A model generated the notes under the pieces. It did no database searches. It was given only the letters and a program-made list of their open reading frames with translations, and was not told where the DNA came from. Shown here one piece after another: positions 16,981 to 25,465 of a DNA stretch of 64,000 bases. Source of the DNA: Asanoa hainanensis. GTDB lineage: Bacteria; Actinomycetota; Actinomycetes; Mycobacteriales; Micromonosporaceae. Location of the stretch: assembly GCF_900188485.1 (NCBI RefSeq), contig NZ_FZPH01000022.1, forward strand, positions 1-64,000. The letters run 5' to 3'. A program made the position numbers and the translations under genes. Positions within the stretch are counted from its first letter, which is position 1. Every line of letters starts with the position of its first letter.

Positions 16981-18503
16981 CCGGGGCCGCTCTTGCCCTT
17001 TCCTGGACCGCCGCCACCGGGTCCTTTGGGGTCGTCCTTCTTCGGCGGCTTCGGTGGCTTCGGCTTCGGCTTGGCCACGACCGGCTGCTTCGCCGCCGGT
17101 TCGCGCGTGGCCGGCGGGCTGGCCGTGGTCACCGTCGACAGCTTCGGCTCGCAGAACGCGCCGTCGAGCCGGAACTCAACCGGGAACGCGTTGGACTTCG
17201 CGTAGCTGCCGGTCAGCCGGACCGCCCCCGAGCCACCGGCCGATCGCAGCACCACGGCGCTCCCCTGCTGCTCCACTGTGGCCGAGCCGGCTCCGGTCAG
17301 CTTCTGGTCGCCGGGGAAGGTGAACGCCAACGACCAGTCGGTGACGGCCACGGGACCGGCGTTGACGACCGTCAGGTCCGCGTCGAAGGCCTTGCCGGAG
17401 TCACGCCGGAGCGCGTAGCGGACCTCGCAGGCCGGCTTCTCCGGTGCGGCCGCGGGTGCGGCCAGAGCGGTCGTCGTCGCGGCACCGGCCGGCTCGTCGC
17501 CGCCGCGCGTCGTCGCGAGCGCCGCACCTCCGACACCGAGCGCGACCACGGCCGCGGCGGTGACCAGCACCTGGCGGCGGCGACCGACCAGCAGGTCGGC
17601 GGGCCTGGCGAGGCCAGCGATGCCGGCGGCGGGAACGACGCCTCGCGGCAGGATCGTGGTGTTGCCTGCCGTGCCACCGCCGGCGGGCGCCGGCGAGACG
17701 GGGCGCGGCAACGCTCCGGTGACCTCGGCCAGCGCGTCCACCACGTCGGCGCTGGTCGGCCGCTCGCCGGGCGACTTGGCCAGACAGCGCAGGCACAGCT
17801 CGGCGACCTCGGCCGGCAGGCCGTCGATGTCGGGCAGCGGCGACGGCTCCGCGTACAGGTGCGACTTCAGCAGCTCGGCACTCGACCGGCCGGGCCACGG
17901 CAACCGCCCGGCCAGGCACCGGTAGAGCAGCAGGCCGAGCCCGTAGACGTCGGCGGCCGCGGCGACCTGCCCGCCGGCCAGGCGCTCGGGAGCGATGTAG
18001 GCGGGCGTTCCCAGCAGCGAGCCGTCCGGCCCGACCTCCTGCTCGCCGACGACGGCCGAGATGCCGAAGTCGAGCACCTTGACGCCGGCAGCGGTCAGCA
18101 GCACGTTGCCCGGCGTGACGTCGCGGTGCACCACCCCGCGCGCGTGGGCGGCAGCCAGGGCCGAGGCGACCTCGGCGCAGATCGCCACCGCGTCGCGCCA
18201 CGGCATCGGCGTCCGGCAGGCGGCCAACGGCACACCGTCGACGACCTCCATCACGACGTACGGGACACCGCCGGACTCGCCGTAGTCGTACACGTTGGTG
18301 ATGTGCGGGTGGCTCAGCCGCGCGGAGGCCTGCGCCTCGGTGCGGATCCGTTCGCGGAACGCCGGGTCGGTCGCGAGCGAGGGCGCCAGCACCTTCACCG
18401 CGACCTGGCGGCCCAGCACCTCGTCGTAGCCGCGCCAGACGACGGACATCCCGCCCGCGCCCAGTCGCTCTACCAGCCGATAGCGGCCACCCACCGTGCT
18501 CAT
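16977..18503 (-). CDS. Transmembrane Ser/Thr protein kinase with CBM2-like sensor domain
   Basis: A 508-residue receptor-type kinase. Kinase domain about 1-265: glycine loop LGAGGMSVVW, VAVK lysine, HRDVTPGN catalytic loop (Thr replaces the usual Lys, common in actinobacteria), DFG in KVLDFGIS, APE in YIAPERLAGG. One membrane helix lies near residues 318-338 (VLVTAAAVVALGVGGAAL). Outside is a domain of about 95 residues bounded by two Cys (CEVRYALRRD ... RLDGAFC) with the order of a family 2 carbohydrate-binding module (VTDWSLAFTFPG). The three binding Trp of true cellulose-binding modules are missing. The tail is a basic Lys/Pro/Gly-rich stretch. Confidence 0.85.
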   Translation of the reverse strand: MSTVGGRYRLVERLGAGGMSVVWRGYDEVLGRQVAVKVLAPSLATDPAFRERIRTEAQASARLSHPHITNVYDYGESGGVPYVVMEVVDGVPLAACRTPMPWRDAVAICAEVASALAAAHARGVVHRDVTPGNVLLTAAGVKVLDFGISAVVGEQEVGPDGSLLGTPAYIAPERLAGGQVAAAADVYGLGLLLYRCLAGRLPWPGRSSAELLKSHLYAEPSPLPDIDGLPAEVAELCLRCLAKSPGERPTSADVVDALAEVTGALPRPVSPAPAGGGTAGNTTILPRGVVPAAGIAGLARPADLLVGRRRQVLVTAAAVVALGVGGAALATTRGGDEPAGAATTTALAAPAAAPEKPACEVRYALRRDSGKAFDADLTVVNAGPVAVTDWSLAFTFPGDQKLTGAGSATVEQQGSAVVLRSAGGSGAVRLTGSYAKSNAFPVEFRLDGAFCEPKLSTVTTASPPATREPAAKQPVVAKPKPKPPKPPKKDDPKGPGGGGPGKGKSGPG

Positions 18504-18548
18504 GACGAATGTCTTGCCCGGTGTGGCGCGGTTCGAACCTGAAATGCG

Positions 18549-20093
18549 TCAGCCGTTGGGTGCCAGCAACTGATCCACCGGCGCGTACTCGTCGGTGAGC
18601 GGCGACGCGTCGCCCACGAACGCGGACAGTTCGTCGCCGGTGACGATGGTGGTCTGGCCGCCGTCGTCGTCCTCGGTCAGCCGCGTCCTGAGCTGGTCCA
18701 TCGGCAGCGGGGCGGGCGAGGCCACGATGACGAAGTTGGAACCCTGCTCGCCGGCCAGCGACCGGGTCGGCGCGATCAGCGCGACGTGCGGGAACTCGGC
18801 CCGCACGGTCGCCACCTCGGCCTTGATGAAGCGCAGCGGCGGATAGTCGATGACGTTCTGCGCGTAGATGCCGTCGGGGCGGACCACCCGGCGCACGTCC
18901 GCCGCCATCTCGCGGGTGGCCAGGTGCCAGGGCACGACCAGGTGGCCGAACGCGTCGCCGATCACCAGGTCGGCGCTGGCCGTCGGCCGCTTCGCGAGCA
19001 GCATCCGGGCGTCACCCACCTTCGTCGTCAGGTCCGGGCCCTGGCGCACCCCGAGCTCGCGCTCGTCGAGCGAGACCAGCGCGCCGTCCAGCTCGTACAC
19101 CTCATTGGTGGAACCGGGCCGGGTGGCGGTGACGTAGCGCGGCATGGTGAAGCCGCCCCCGCCGAGGTGCACCGCGTCGATCCGCTCGGTGCCGGGTTTG
19201 ACCGCGCCGGTCACCGCGCCGAGCCACCGGGTGTACGCGAACTCCAGGTAGGTGGGTTCGTCCAGGTCGACGAACGAGTGGCGGGCCGAGTTGAGGAAGA
19301 GCGTGCGGCCGCCGTCGCGGGCGGGGTCGGACACGACCGCGGCGCAGTGGTACGCGGTCTCGATGTCGCAGGGCGTGGGCGCGGCCGCGGAGAGCCCGGC
19401 GCCGGCCAGCCCGAGCACGGCCAGCAGCGCGCCGGCCCGGCCGGTGCCGGCCAGCGCGAGCCGCTCGGTGCGCCGCAGGTACCAGCCGACGCTCAGCCCG
19501 GCTACCCCGAGGGCGGCGGCCAGCCCGATCAGGATGACCGAGGTGGGCAGCGCGGCGACCAGGACGAAGCCGGTGACCAGCGTGGCTGTGACCGCGCCGA
19601 GCGTGCCCACGCTGGACAGCTTGCCGACCACCTGCCCGGTGTTGCGCAGGTCGCCGAGCTGGAGCTTGACCACCAGCGGGGTGACCGCGGAGAGCAGGAA
19701 CGCGGGGACGAACACGGCGAGCGCGGTGAGCAGCAGGATGCCGCTGACCGCGCCACCGCGCAGCGCCTCACCCGCGTAGCGGACCACCGGCAGCGTCACC
19801 GCGGTGGCGATGCCGGCGAGCACCAGCACGCCCGGCAGCAGCGTGCGCGGGTCGCGCTTGTCGGCGATGCGGCCGCCGGTCCAGGCACCGTAGGCGATCG
19901 CCGCCAGCGCCACGCCGATCACCGAGCTGGTGACCTGGAGCGTCACGCCGAGGTAGGGCCCGACCAACCGCAGCGCGACCGTCTCCAGGACGAGCACGGC
20001 GCCGCTGGCCAGGAACACCAGGAACGAGGCGAGACCGCCGGGCAGTGGACGACGTTCGGGCGCTTCGACCGCTGCTGCGGTGCTCTGGTCCAT
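18549..20093 (-). CDS. Membrane protein fused to spermidine-synthase-like methyltransferase fold
   Basis: A 514-residue protein: seven or so membrane helices (about 20-215) followed by a cytoplasmic Rossmann domain of the spermidine-synthase family (LGGGGFTMPRY, YELDGALVSLDERELG, VGDARMLL, LVIGDAFGHLVVPWHL). The catalytic loop reads GDAFG rather than the DSTDP of true aminopropyltransferases, so polyamine synthesis is doubtful. Fusions of this layout are common in actinobacteria and usually uncharacterised. It lies between the kinase and a cell-wall peptidase, all on the minus strand. Confidence 0.8.
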   Translation of the reverse strand: MDQSTAAAVEAPERRPLPGGLASFLVFLASGAVLVLETVALRLVGPYLGVTLQVTSSVIGVALAAIAYGAWTGGRIADKRDPRTLLPGVLVLAGIATAVTLPVVRYAGEALRGGAVSGILLLTALAVFVPAFLLSAVTPLVVKLQLGDLRNTGQVVGKLSSVGTLGAVTATLVTGFVLVAALPTSVILIGLAAALGVAGLSVGWYLRRTERLALAGTGRAGALLAVLGLAGAGLSAAAPTPCDIETAYHCAAVVSDPARDGGRTLFLNSARHSFVDLDEPTYLEFAYTRWLGAVTGAVKPGTERIDAVHLGGGGFTMPRYVTATRPGSTNEVYELDGALVSLDERELGVRQGPDLTTKVGDARMLLAKRPTASADLVIGDAFGHLVVPWHLATREMAADVRRVVRPDGIYAQNVIDYPPLRFIKAEVATVRAEFPHVALIAPTRSLAGEQGSNFVIVASPAPLPMDQLRTRLTEDDDGGQTTIVTGDELSAFVGDASPLTDEYAPVDQLLAPNG

Positions 20094-20111
20094 TGCGTCA
20101 GGGTACGGGGA

Positions 20112-21140
20112 TCAAAGCATGGAAAGGTGCACGTGGTTGGTGTGGTCCGCCGCCGGACTGCCGGCACCGCTGTAGGACTTCCACCCCGTGCCGGGCATCC
20201 AGATCCTGCGATACCAGATCACGTACATCACCCCGAGCGCGTTCGCGTTCTTGATGAAGTACGACGCGAGGTTGTCGCCGTAGGTCTTGTCGCCGCCGGT
20301 CGCGCTCTTGTCCTGGAAGCCGCCGGCCGCCGCGGAGAAGTCGCAGGCCCGGCCCTTGGGGTGCTCACCACCGCCACCGGAACGGTGACACGAGGTGTAG
20401 CGCTTGAACCCGTCGGACTGCGCCTCGCGCAACGCGTGGAGCGTGCGCGGGGTGATGCACCCGCTGGCCGGCGTGGGGTCGTCGATCGAGCAGGACTCCG
20501 ACGGCCAGGAACCGTCCGAGTTGCGGGGCGCGGGCTTGGCGGCGGGCGAGTTCGGGTTGATGTAGCCGGCGCTGGTCACGCCACCGCCGATGCTGCGCAG
20601 GGCGCGCTCGGCGTCTTCCTTGCGCTTCTTGAGGGTCGCGACCTGCTTCTGCTGCTCGCGGATCTCGGCGTCGAGCTGGGCCTTGGCCTGCGTTGCCGCC
20701 TCGTGCGCGTCGGCGTAGCCGCGCAGGGCACCCGCGTCGCGCTGGGCCATCACCTCGAGGCTGCCGGCGCGGGCCAGGAAGTCGTCGGGTGACGCGCTGT
20801 TGAGCAGCGCGGAGAGGGTGGTGAGCCGGCCGGTGCGGTAGGACTCGACGGCCATCACGCCGACCTGGCCCCGCATGACCTCGACCTGGGTGTCGAGCGC
20901 GTTGACCTCTTTGTTGAGGCGGAACGCCCGCTTCTTCGAGTTGTCGAGCAGCCGCTGCGCCTCGATCTGGCCCTTGGCCGCGGCCTCGAGGTTGTCGCGA
21001 AGCTTCTTCTCGTCGTTTTCCTTAGGTGCGGTCGGCGCGGCGTACGCGCCGGTGACTGGAGCACCGGTAGCGACCACCACGGCCGCGAGCAGCGCGGCGA
21101 GCAGGACACTCCACCGCCGTCGCGTAACCGTCCGAGGCAC
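20112..21140 (-). CDS. Secreted coiled-coil protein with LAS-type peptidase domain
   Basis: A 342-residue secreted protein: signal peptide (VLLAALLAAVVVATGAPVTG), coiled coil at about 40-180, a Ser/Pro linker, then a C-terminal domain with GEHPKGRACDFSA (H-x3-G-x-A-x-D) and TNHVHLS, the zinc ligands of the M15/LAS superfamily. The layout parallels the NlpC/P60 protein at 3.2 kb: coiled coil regulator plus wall-cutting enzyme. It probably acts on peptidoglycan peptides during growth or division. Substrate bond unknown. Confidence 0.82.
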   Translation of the reverse strand: MPRTVTRRRWSVLLAALLAAVVVATGAPVTGAYAAPTAPKENDEKKLRDNLEAAAKGQIEAQRLLDNSKKRAFRLNKEVNALDTQVEVMRGQVGVMAVESYRTGRLTTLSALLNSASPDDFLARAGSLEVMAQRDAGALRGYADAHEAATQAKAQLDAEIREQQKQVATLKKRKEDAERALRSIGGGVTSAGYINPNSPAAKPAPRNSDGSWPSESCSIDDPTPASGCITPRTLHALREAQSDGFKRYTSCHRSGGGGEHPKGRACDFSAAAGGFQDKSATGGDKTYGDNLASYFIKNANALGVMYVIWYRRIWMPGTGWKSYSGAGSPAADHTNHVHLSML

Positions 21141-21252
21141 TGGGATTCCCTTCCGTCACAATGGTTCCCCCGCTGGCCGCCGGACAGAGTACCCGATCCG
21201 GACCGGGCGAGCCGCCCCCGCGAATCTTGCTCACGGACGGTCGTGAACGCCG

Positions 21253-22062
21253 TTACGCAACGAGTGCGCCGGCCACCGTCTGCCAGGTCTGGTCGTCGAT
21301 GGCGGCGAGCAGGCCCTCACCCGGGTCGGCCGCGACGACGTACTCCGCGCCGTCGAGCCGGCGGACGACGCCGCCCGCCTCGCGCACCAGCAGGGCGCCC
21401 GGCGCGTGGTCCCACGGCCAGGTGCGCCAGGACATCGCGAACTGCTGCCTGCCCCCGACCAGGTCGAGGTATTCCCGGCCGGCGCAGCGCTGGCCGTTGG
21501 TGACCTCGCCGAGCCGGTCGGCGCCGCCCGCCACCCGAGCCCGCAGGTTCGCCGGGTAGTACGTGGCCGCGGCGACACCACGCAGCCGCTCGGCGGGGAG
21601 CGGTGCGGCCGGCTCGACCCGCACGTCGTCGAGGAAGGCACCGCCGCCGGCGACGGCGTACCCCATCAGGTCGTCGATCGGGTCGTAGATCCAGGCCCCG
21701 GCCAGGCCCTTGGCGTCGACCAACGCGACCATCAGGCAGAACGGCCCCTTGCCTGCGGCGTAGTTGGCGGTGCCGTCGATCGGGTCGACGATCCACGTCG
21801 GCTCCGGGCCGCCGATGCGGGCGAGCACCGACTTGTCGGCGGCGTACGCCTCCTCTCCGACGACGACGGACCCGGGCAACAGGTCGCGCAGGCCGGCGGT
21901 GAGGGCTTCCTCCGAGCGCTGGTCAGCGACCGTGACCAGGTCGCCCGGGCCCTTCTCGCTGATCTCCGAAGCCTGGAGGTGCTGGTAGGAGGGTAGGACG
22001 ACGGTCGCGGCGGTGTGCCGCAGCAGCGCGCCGACCTGGCTGCCGAGTTGTGCGTCGATCAC
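21253..22062 (-). CDS. Inositol monophosphatase family protein
   Basis: A 269-residue phosphatase. Metal- and phosphate-binding motifs are GEEAYAADK (Glu of motif GEE), WIVDPIDGTANYAAGKG (DPIDGT) and TWPWDHAPGALLVREAGG (WDxxAG-like). It could act on inositol-1-phosphate, histidinol phosphate or a nucleotide such as pAp; the family alone does not decide. The GTG at 22062 follows AGGAAAAAC, a good ribosome site. It starts 7 nt after the receiver gene, so it is the last gene of the signalling operon; this link is unexplained. Confidence 0.88.
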   Translation of the reverse strand: MIDAQLGSQVGALLRHTAATVVLPSYQHLQASEISEKGPGDLVTVADQRSEEALTAGLRDLLPGSVVVGEEAYAADKSVLARIGGPEPTWIVDPIDGTANYAAGKGPFCLMVALVDAKGLAGAWIYDPIDDLMGYAVAGGGAFLDDVRVEPAAPLPAERLRGVAAATYYPANLRARVAGGADRLGEVTNGQRCAGREYLDLVGGRQQFAMSWRTWPWDHAPGALLVREAGGVVRRLDGAEYVVAADPGEGLLAAIDDQTWQTVAGALVA

Positions 22063-22069
22063 GTTTTTC

Positions 22070-22522
22070 CTAGTTGCGTGGGGGGAGCTTGACCACACTG
22101 ACGAAGAACTCGTCAATCTGGCGTACGACCGAGATGAAGCGTTCGAAATCCACCGGCTTGGTGACGTACGCGTTGGCGTGCAGTTGGTAGCTGCGCAGGA
22201 TGTCCTCGTCGGCGGCGGACGTCGTCAGCACCACGACGGGGATCCGGCAGAGCTCGTCGTCCTTCTTGATCTCCTCGAGGACCTCGCGACCGTCCCGCCG
22301 CGGCAGGTTGAGGTCCAGCAGGATCAGGTCGGGGGCGACCGCGTCCGCGTACTGGCCCTCGCGGCGCAGGTAGGCCAGCGCTTCGGCGCCGTCGGACACG
22401 ACGGTGAGCCGGTTGCGCAGCTTGTGCTCCTCGAACGCCTCCTGCGTCATCAGCACGTCACCAGGGTCGTCCTCGACGAGAAGCACCTCGATCGGGCTCT
22501 TGCCATCCGCAGGTGCGGTCAT
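22070..22522 (-). CDS. Single-domain response regulator (Rcp1-type)
   Basis: A 150-residue receiver with no output domain. The acidic pocket is LLVEDDPGD, the phosphorylated Asp lies in LILLDLNLP (about residue 67), Thr in VVLTTSAAD and Lys in [11 protein letters not shown]. This subtype is usually paired with phytochrome-like kinases of the kind encoded directly upstream, whose gene it overlaps by 4 nt (ATGA). It probably passes phosphate or switches the neighbouring phosphatase by protein contact. GGAAG ribosome site present. Confidence 0.9.
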   Translation of the reverse strand: MTAPADGKSPIEVLLVEDDPGDVLMTQEAFEEHKLRNRLTVVSDGAEALAYLRREGQYADAVAPDLILLDLNLPRRDGREVLEEIKKDDELCRIPVVVLTTSAADEDILRSYQLHANAYVTKPVDFERFISVVRQIDEFFVSVVKLPPRN

Positions 22523-24108
22523 GCCGCCACTTCCTTTACGCCGGTCGTCGTGTCGTCGTGGGTGGGTTCGTCGTCGGCCGGAGCCTCGGCCATGACCGGC
22601 AGGGTGAACCGGATGATCGTGCCCTCGGTCGCCTCGGCGTCGACCCAGATCCGGCCGCCGTGGTACTCGACGATCTTCTTGGCGATGGCCAGCCCGATGC
22701 CGGTGCCCGGGTACGCGTCCTTCGAGTGCAGCCGCTGGAAGATCACGAAGATCTTGTCGGCGAACTCGGGCTCCACGCCGATGCCGTTGTCGGCGCAGCT
22801 GATCTCCCACTCCTCGCCGACGCGGCGCGCGGAGACCTCGACCCGGGGTGGCACCCCCGGGCGGCGGAACTTGATCGAGTTGCTGACCAGGTTGCTCAGC
22901 AGGTTGGTCAGCAGCGCCTCTTCGCCGAGCACGGTCGGCAGGTCATGGAAGACGAGCTCGCCGTCGGCGTACTCGCGGGCCGCCTCGGTCTGGCTGCTCA
23001 CCTGGGCCATCACGCGGTCGAGGTCGATCTCGGTGAAGCCGGCGGTGACCCGGCCGATCCGCGAGAACGCTAACAGGTCGTTGATCAGGCGCTGCATCCG
23101 CTGGGCGCCGTCGACCGCGAACGCGATGTACTGGTCGGCGCGCTCGTCGAGCTGGCCGGCGTAGCGGCGCTGCAGGAGTTGGCAGAAGCTGGCCACCTTG
23201 CGCAGCGGCTCCTGCAGGTCGTGCGACGCGACGTAGGCGAACTGCTCCAGGTCGCGGTTGGACCGGATCAGCTCCTCGGCCTGGCGCTGGAGCTGGCCGT
23301 TGACCCACTCGATGCGCTCGCGGGCCGCGCCGACCTCGTTCAGGTCCGCGGCGATCTTCTCGCGCATCGCGTCGATGTCGGCCCCGAGCCGGCTCAGCTC
23401 GGGCGGGCCGATCCCGGTGATCTTTCGCTGGTAGTCGCCGGCGCGCACGTCGCGTACCTGGTCGGCGAGGTCGGTGACCGGGCCGATCACCACCCGGTTG
23501 AGCGACAGCAGCAGCGCGACGCCGGCCACGATGATCACGGCCGCCGCGACCACCAGCAGGAACACCAGCGTGTTGCCGGTGTTCCGGGCCTTGTCGGCCA
23601 CGGTGTCGCGAAGCTCGAGCAGCTGCTGCTGCAACTCGTCGAGCGAGGCGCGCATCTCGTCGAACCGCAGCCGGGCCTGGTCGGTGATGAAGGTGCGGGC
23701 GGTCGCCACGTCGGGGGCGGCCACCACCGGCTCGGCGACGCTGGACCGCCACGCGGCGGCCTGCTCCTCGATCCGGTCGAGCTGGTGTGCGATGTCCGGC
23801 TCGTCGTCGAGCAGCGGGCGCATGACCGCCACCAGGCGCTGCTCGGCGGCGACCCCCTCCGTGTAGGGGTCCAGGTCGCTGCGGTCGCCGCTGACGGCGT
23901 ACCCGCGAATGCCCGTCTCCTGGTTGAGCAACGCGGTCTGCAGGCCCTGCGCGCTGGTCCGCAGCGGGCCGGTCTTGTCGAGCAGGGTGTCGAGGTGGTT
24001 GCGGTTCTGCGCGGCGACCGTGGCGGCGACCACCGCGATCAGCACGAGCACGACGCCGACCAGCGTCGTCAGCGTCACCAACCGGCGCCGCAGGGTCCAC
24101 GTTCTCAT
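22519..24108 (-). CDS. CHASE3-HAMP sensor histidine kinase
   Basis: A 529-residue membrane kinase: N-terminal helix (about 9-33), extracytoplasmic CHASE3-like helical domain with the marker [19 protein letters not shown], second helix about 183-207, HAMP, then HisKA with the phosphorylated His in [14 protein letters not shown] and HATPase_c with [10 protein letters not shown] (N box), ADNGIGV (G1) and [11 protein letters not shown] (G2). This HisKA subtype belongs to the phytochrome-like class. The stimulus is unknown. Overlaps both neighbours by 4 nt. Confidence 0.93.
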   Translation of the reverse strand: MRTWTLRRRLVTLTTLVGVVLVLIAVVAATVAAQNRNHLDTLLDKTGPLRTSAQGLQTALLNQETGIRGYAVSGDRSDLDPYTEGVAAEQRLVAVMRPLLDDEPDIAHQLDRIEEQAAAWRSSVAEPVVAAPDVATARTFITDQARLRFDEMRASLDELQQQLLELRDTVADKARNTGNTLVFLLVVAAAVIIVAGVALLLSLNRVVIGPVTDLADQVRDVRAGDYQRKITGIGPPELSRLGADIDAMREKIAADLNEVGAARERIEWVNGQLQRQAEELIRSNRDLEQFAYVASHDLQEPLRKVASFCQLLQRRYAGQLDERADQYIAFAVDGAQRMQRLINDLLAFSRIGRVTAGFTEIDLDRVMAQVSSQTEAAREYADGELVFHDLPTVLGEEALLTNLLSNLVSNSIKFRRPGVPPRVEVSARRVGEEWEISCADNGIGVEPEFADKIFVIFQRLHSKDAYPGTGIGLAIAKKIVEYHGGRIWVDAEATEGTIIRFTLPVMAEAPADDEPTHDDTTTGVKEVAA

Positions 24109-25313
24109 CGGCCACCACCCGAGGTCACCAGCAGCATCGCCACGTCGTCGGCGAGCGGGCCGCCGTTGCCGTCCTCGGCGCGACCGACCAGCCAGCCGGG
24201 CAGGTCGGCGAGCGGCACGTCCCGGCCGGCTTCGACGAGCTCGACCAAGCCCGGCACGTCGAGCCGATCGTCACCCGCGCCCACCCGCCCCTCGATGAGG
24301 CCGTCGGTGTACATCAGCAGGGACCAGTCATCGCTGTCGAACTCCAGGTCGTAGACGCGGGGCGGACGCGGAGCGACACCGAGCAGAAGCCCGTTGGGCG
24401 CCGGTACGGGAGCGACCCGGCCGTTGCTCAGCAGCAACGGCGTGGGGTGACCGGCGAGGCGCACCGTCGCCCGGTTGGCCGCGAGGTCGATGCGGACGGT
24501 CGCGACCGTCGTGAACGTCTCCGGCAGCCGGCGCTCGCTGATCAGCACCTGCTCCAGCGCCGGCAGTACGGCGTCGTCGGGCACCCGGGCCAGCACCAGC
24601 GCGCGCCAGGCGACCCGGAGCATCACGCCGAGCGCGGCCTCGTCGGCGCCGTGTCCGCAGACGTCGCCCACGATCAGGTCGACCCGGTCGGGGGTGCTCT
24701 GCACGACGTCGTAGAAGTCGCCGCCGATCAACGCCGCGTGGCGGCCGGGCCGATAGAAGGGGTGCACCCGAATCCGGTCGGTCTCCATCAGCGGGCGCGG
24801 CAGCAGGCCGCGTTCCAGCCGGGCCGACTCGGCCTGGCGCAGCTCGACCTCGCGCAGCCGCAGCGCGTCGTCGTCGGCCCGCTTGCGCTCGACCGCGTAG
24901 CGCAGCGCGCGGGTCAGCAGCACGCCGTCGACCTGACCCTTGACCAGGTAGTCCTGAGCTCCTTCGGCGACCGCGACCACGCCGAGGTGCTCGTCCTGGC
25001 GGCCGGTGAGCACGCAGACCGCGGCACCACCGGACTGCGCGAGCACCTGGCGGAGCCCGTCGAGCCCCTGCGCGTCGGGCAGGCCGAGGTCGAGCAGCAC
25101 GCAGTCGGCGCCGGCCATCAGCGGGCGGGCGTCGGCGAGGCTCTTCGCGTTGACCAGGTCCACGGCGGCATCGGCCTCGTCGAGCAGCTCGCTGACCAGG
25201 AACGCGTCGGCGTCGTCGTCTTCGACGAGCAGCACGCGCAGCCGCGCGGCAGCGGACGTCCGCTGGCCAGGCTGGGGTGGCACCGCGACGGTTGCCACTC
25301 GGCGTTGGGTCAC
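24105..25313 (-). CDS. Receiver-PP2C (RsbU/SpoIIE) phosphatase
   Basis: A 402-residue fusion. Residues about 20-140 are a receiver (LLVEDDDADAF, phospho-Asp in CVLLDLGLPDAQG, Lys in YLVKGQ); after a short helix comes a PP2C SpoIIE domain with metal-binding Asp in GGDFYDV, VGDVCGHGADEA, MYTDGLIEGR and ADDVAMLL. Such enzymes dephosphorylate anti-anti-sigma factors, so output may be a sigma-factor switch encoded elsewhere. GTG 25313 follows AGAGGGGGG. It heads the operon phosphatase-kinase-receiver-IMPase. Confidence 0.9.
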   Translation of the reverse strand: MTQRRVATVAVPPQPGQRTSAAARLRVLLVEDDDADAFLVSELLDEADAAVDLVNAKSLADARPLMAGADCVLLDLGLPDAQGLDGLRQVLAQSGGAAVCVLTGRQDEHLGVVAVAEGAQDYLVKGQVDGVLLTRALRYAVERKRADDDALRLREVELRQAESARLERGLLPRPLMETDRIRVHPFYRPGRHAALIGGDFYDVVQSTPDRVDLIVGDVCGHGADEAALGVMLRVAWRALVLARVPDDAVLPALEQVLISERRLPETFTTVATVRIDLAANRATVRLAGHPTPLLLSNGRVAPVPAPNGLLLGVAPRPPRVYDLEFDSDDWSLLMYTDGLIEGRVGAGDDRLDVPGLVELVEAGRDVPLADLPGWLVGRAEDGNGGPLADDVAMLLVTSGGGR

Positions 25314-25465
25314 GTCACCCCCCTCTCGGCTAGATCGTTGTCGCCACTCAACTGACCCTGCGGTGTGCAACCGTATGGCACCGTGCACCCACCGTGCCAG
25401 GCGGACCCGCCCGGGGTCCACGCAGCGGATCTAAGGTGTTCTCACTTTGCGCGAAGGAGACGTGG

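Noticed and set aside
18520-18545. GGTTCGAACC, resembling a tRNA T-loop
   Set aside because: No acceptor, D or anticodon arms fold around it; an isolated match.
18549-20093. True spermidine synthase
   Set aside because: The catalytic loop lacks the expected Asp pattern and the fold is fused to membrane helices; kept as spermidine-synthase-like only.
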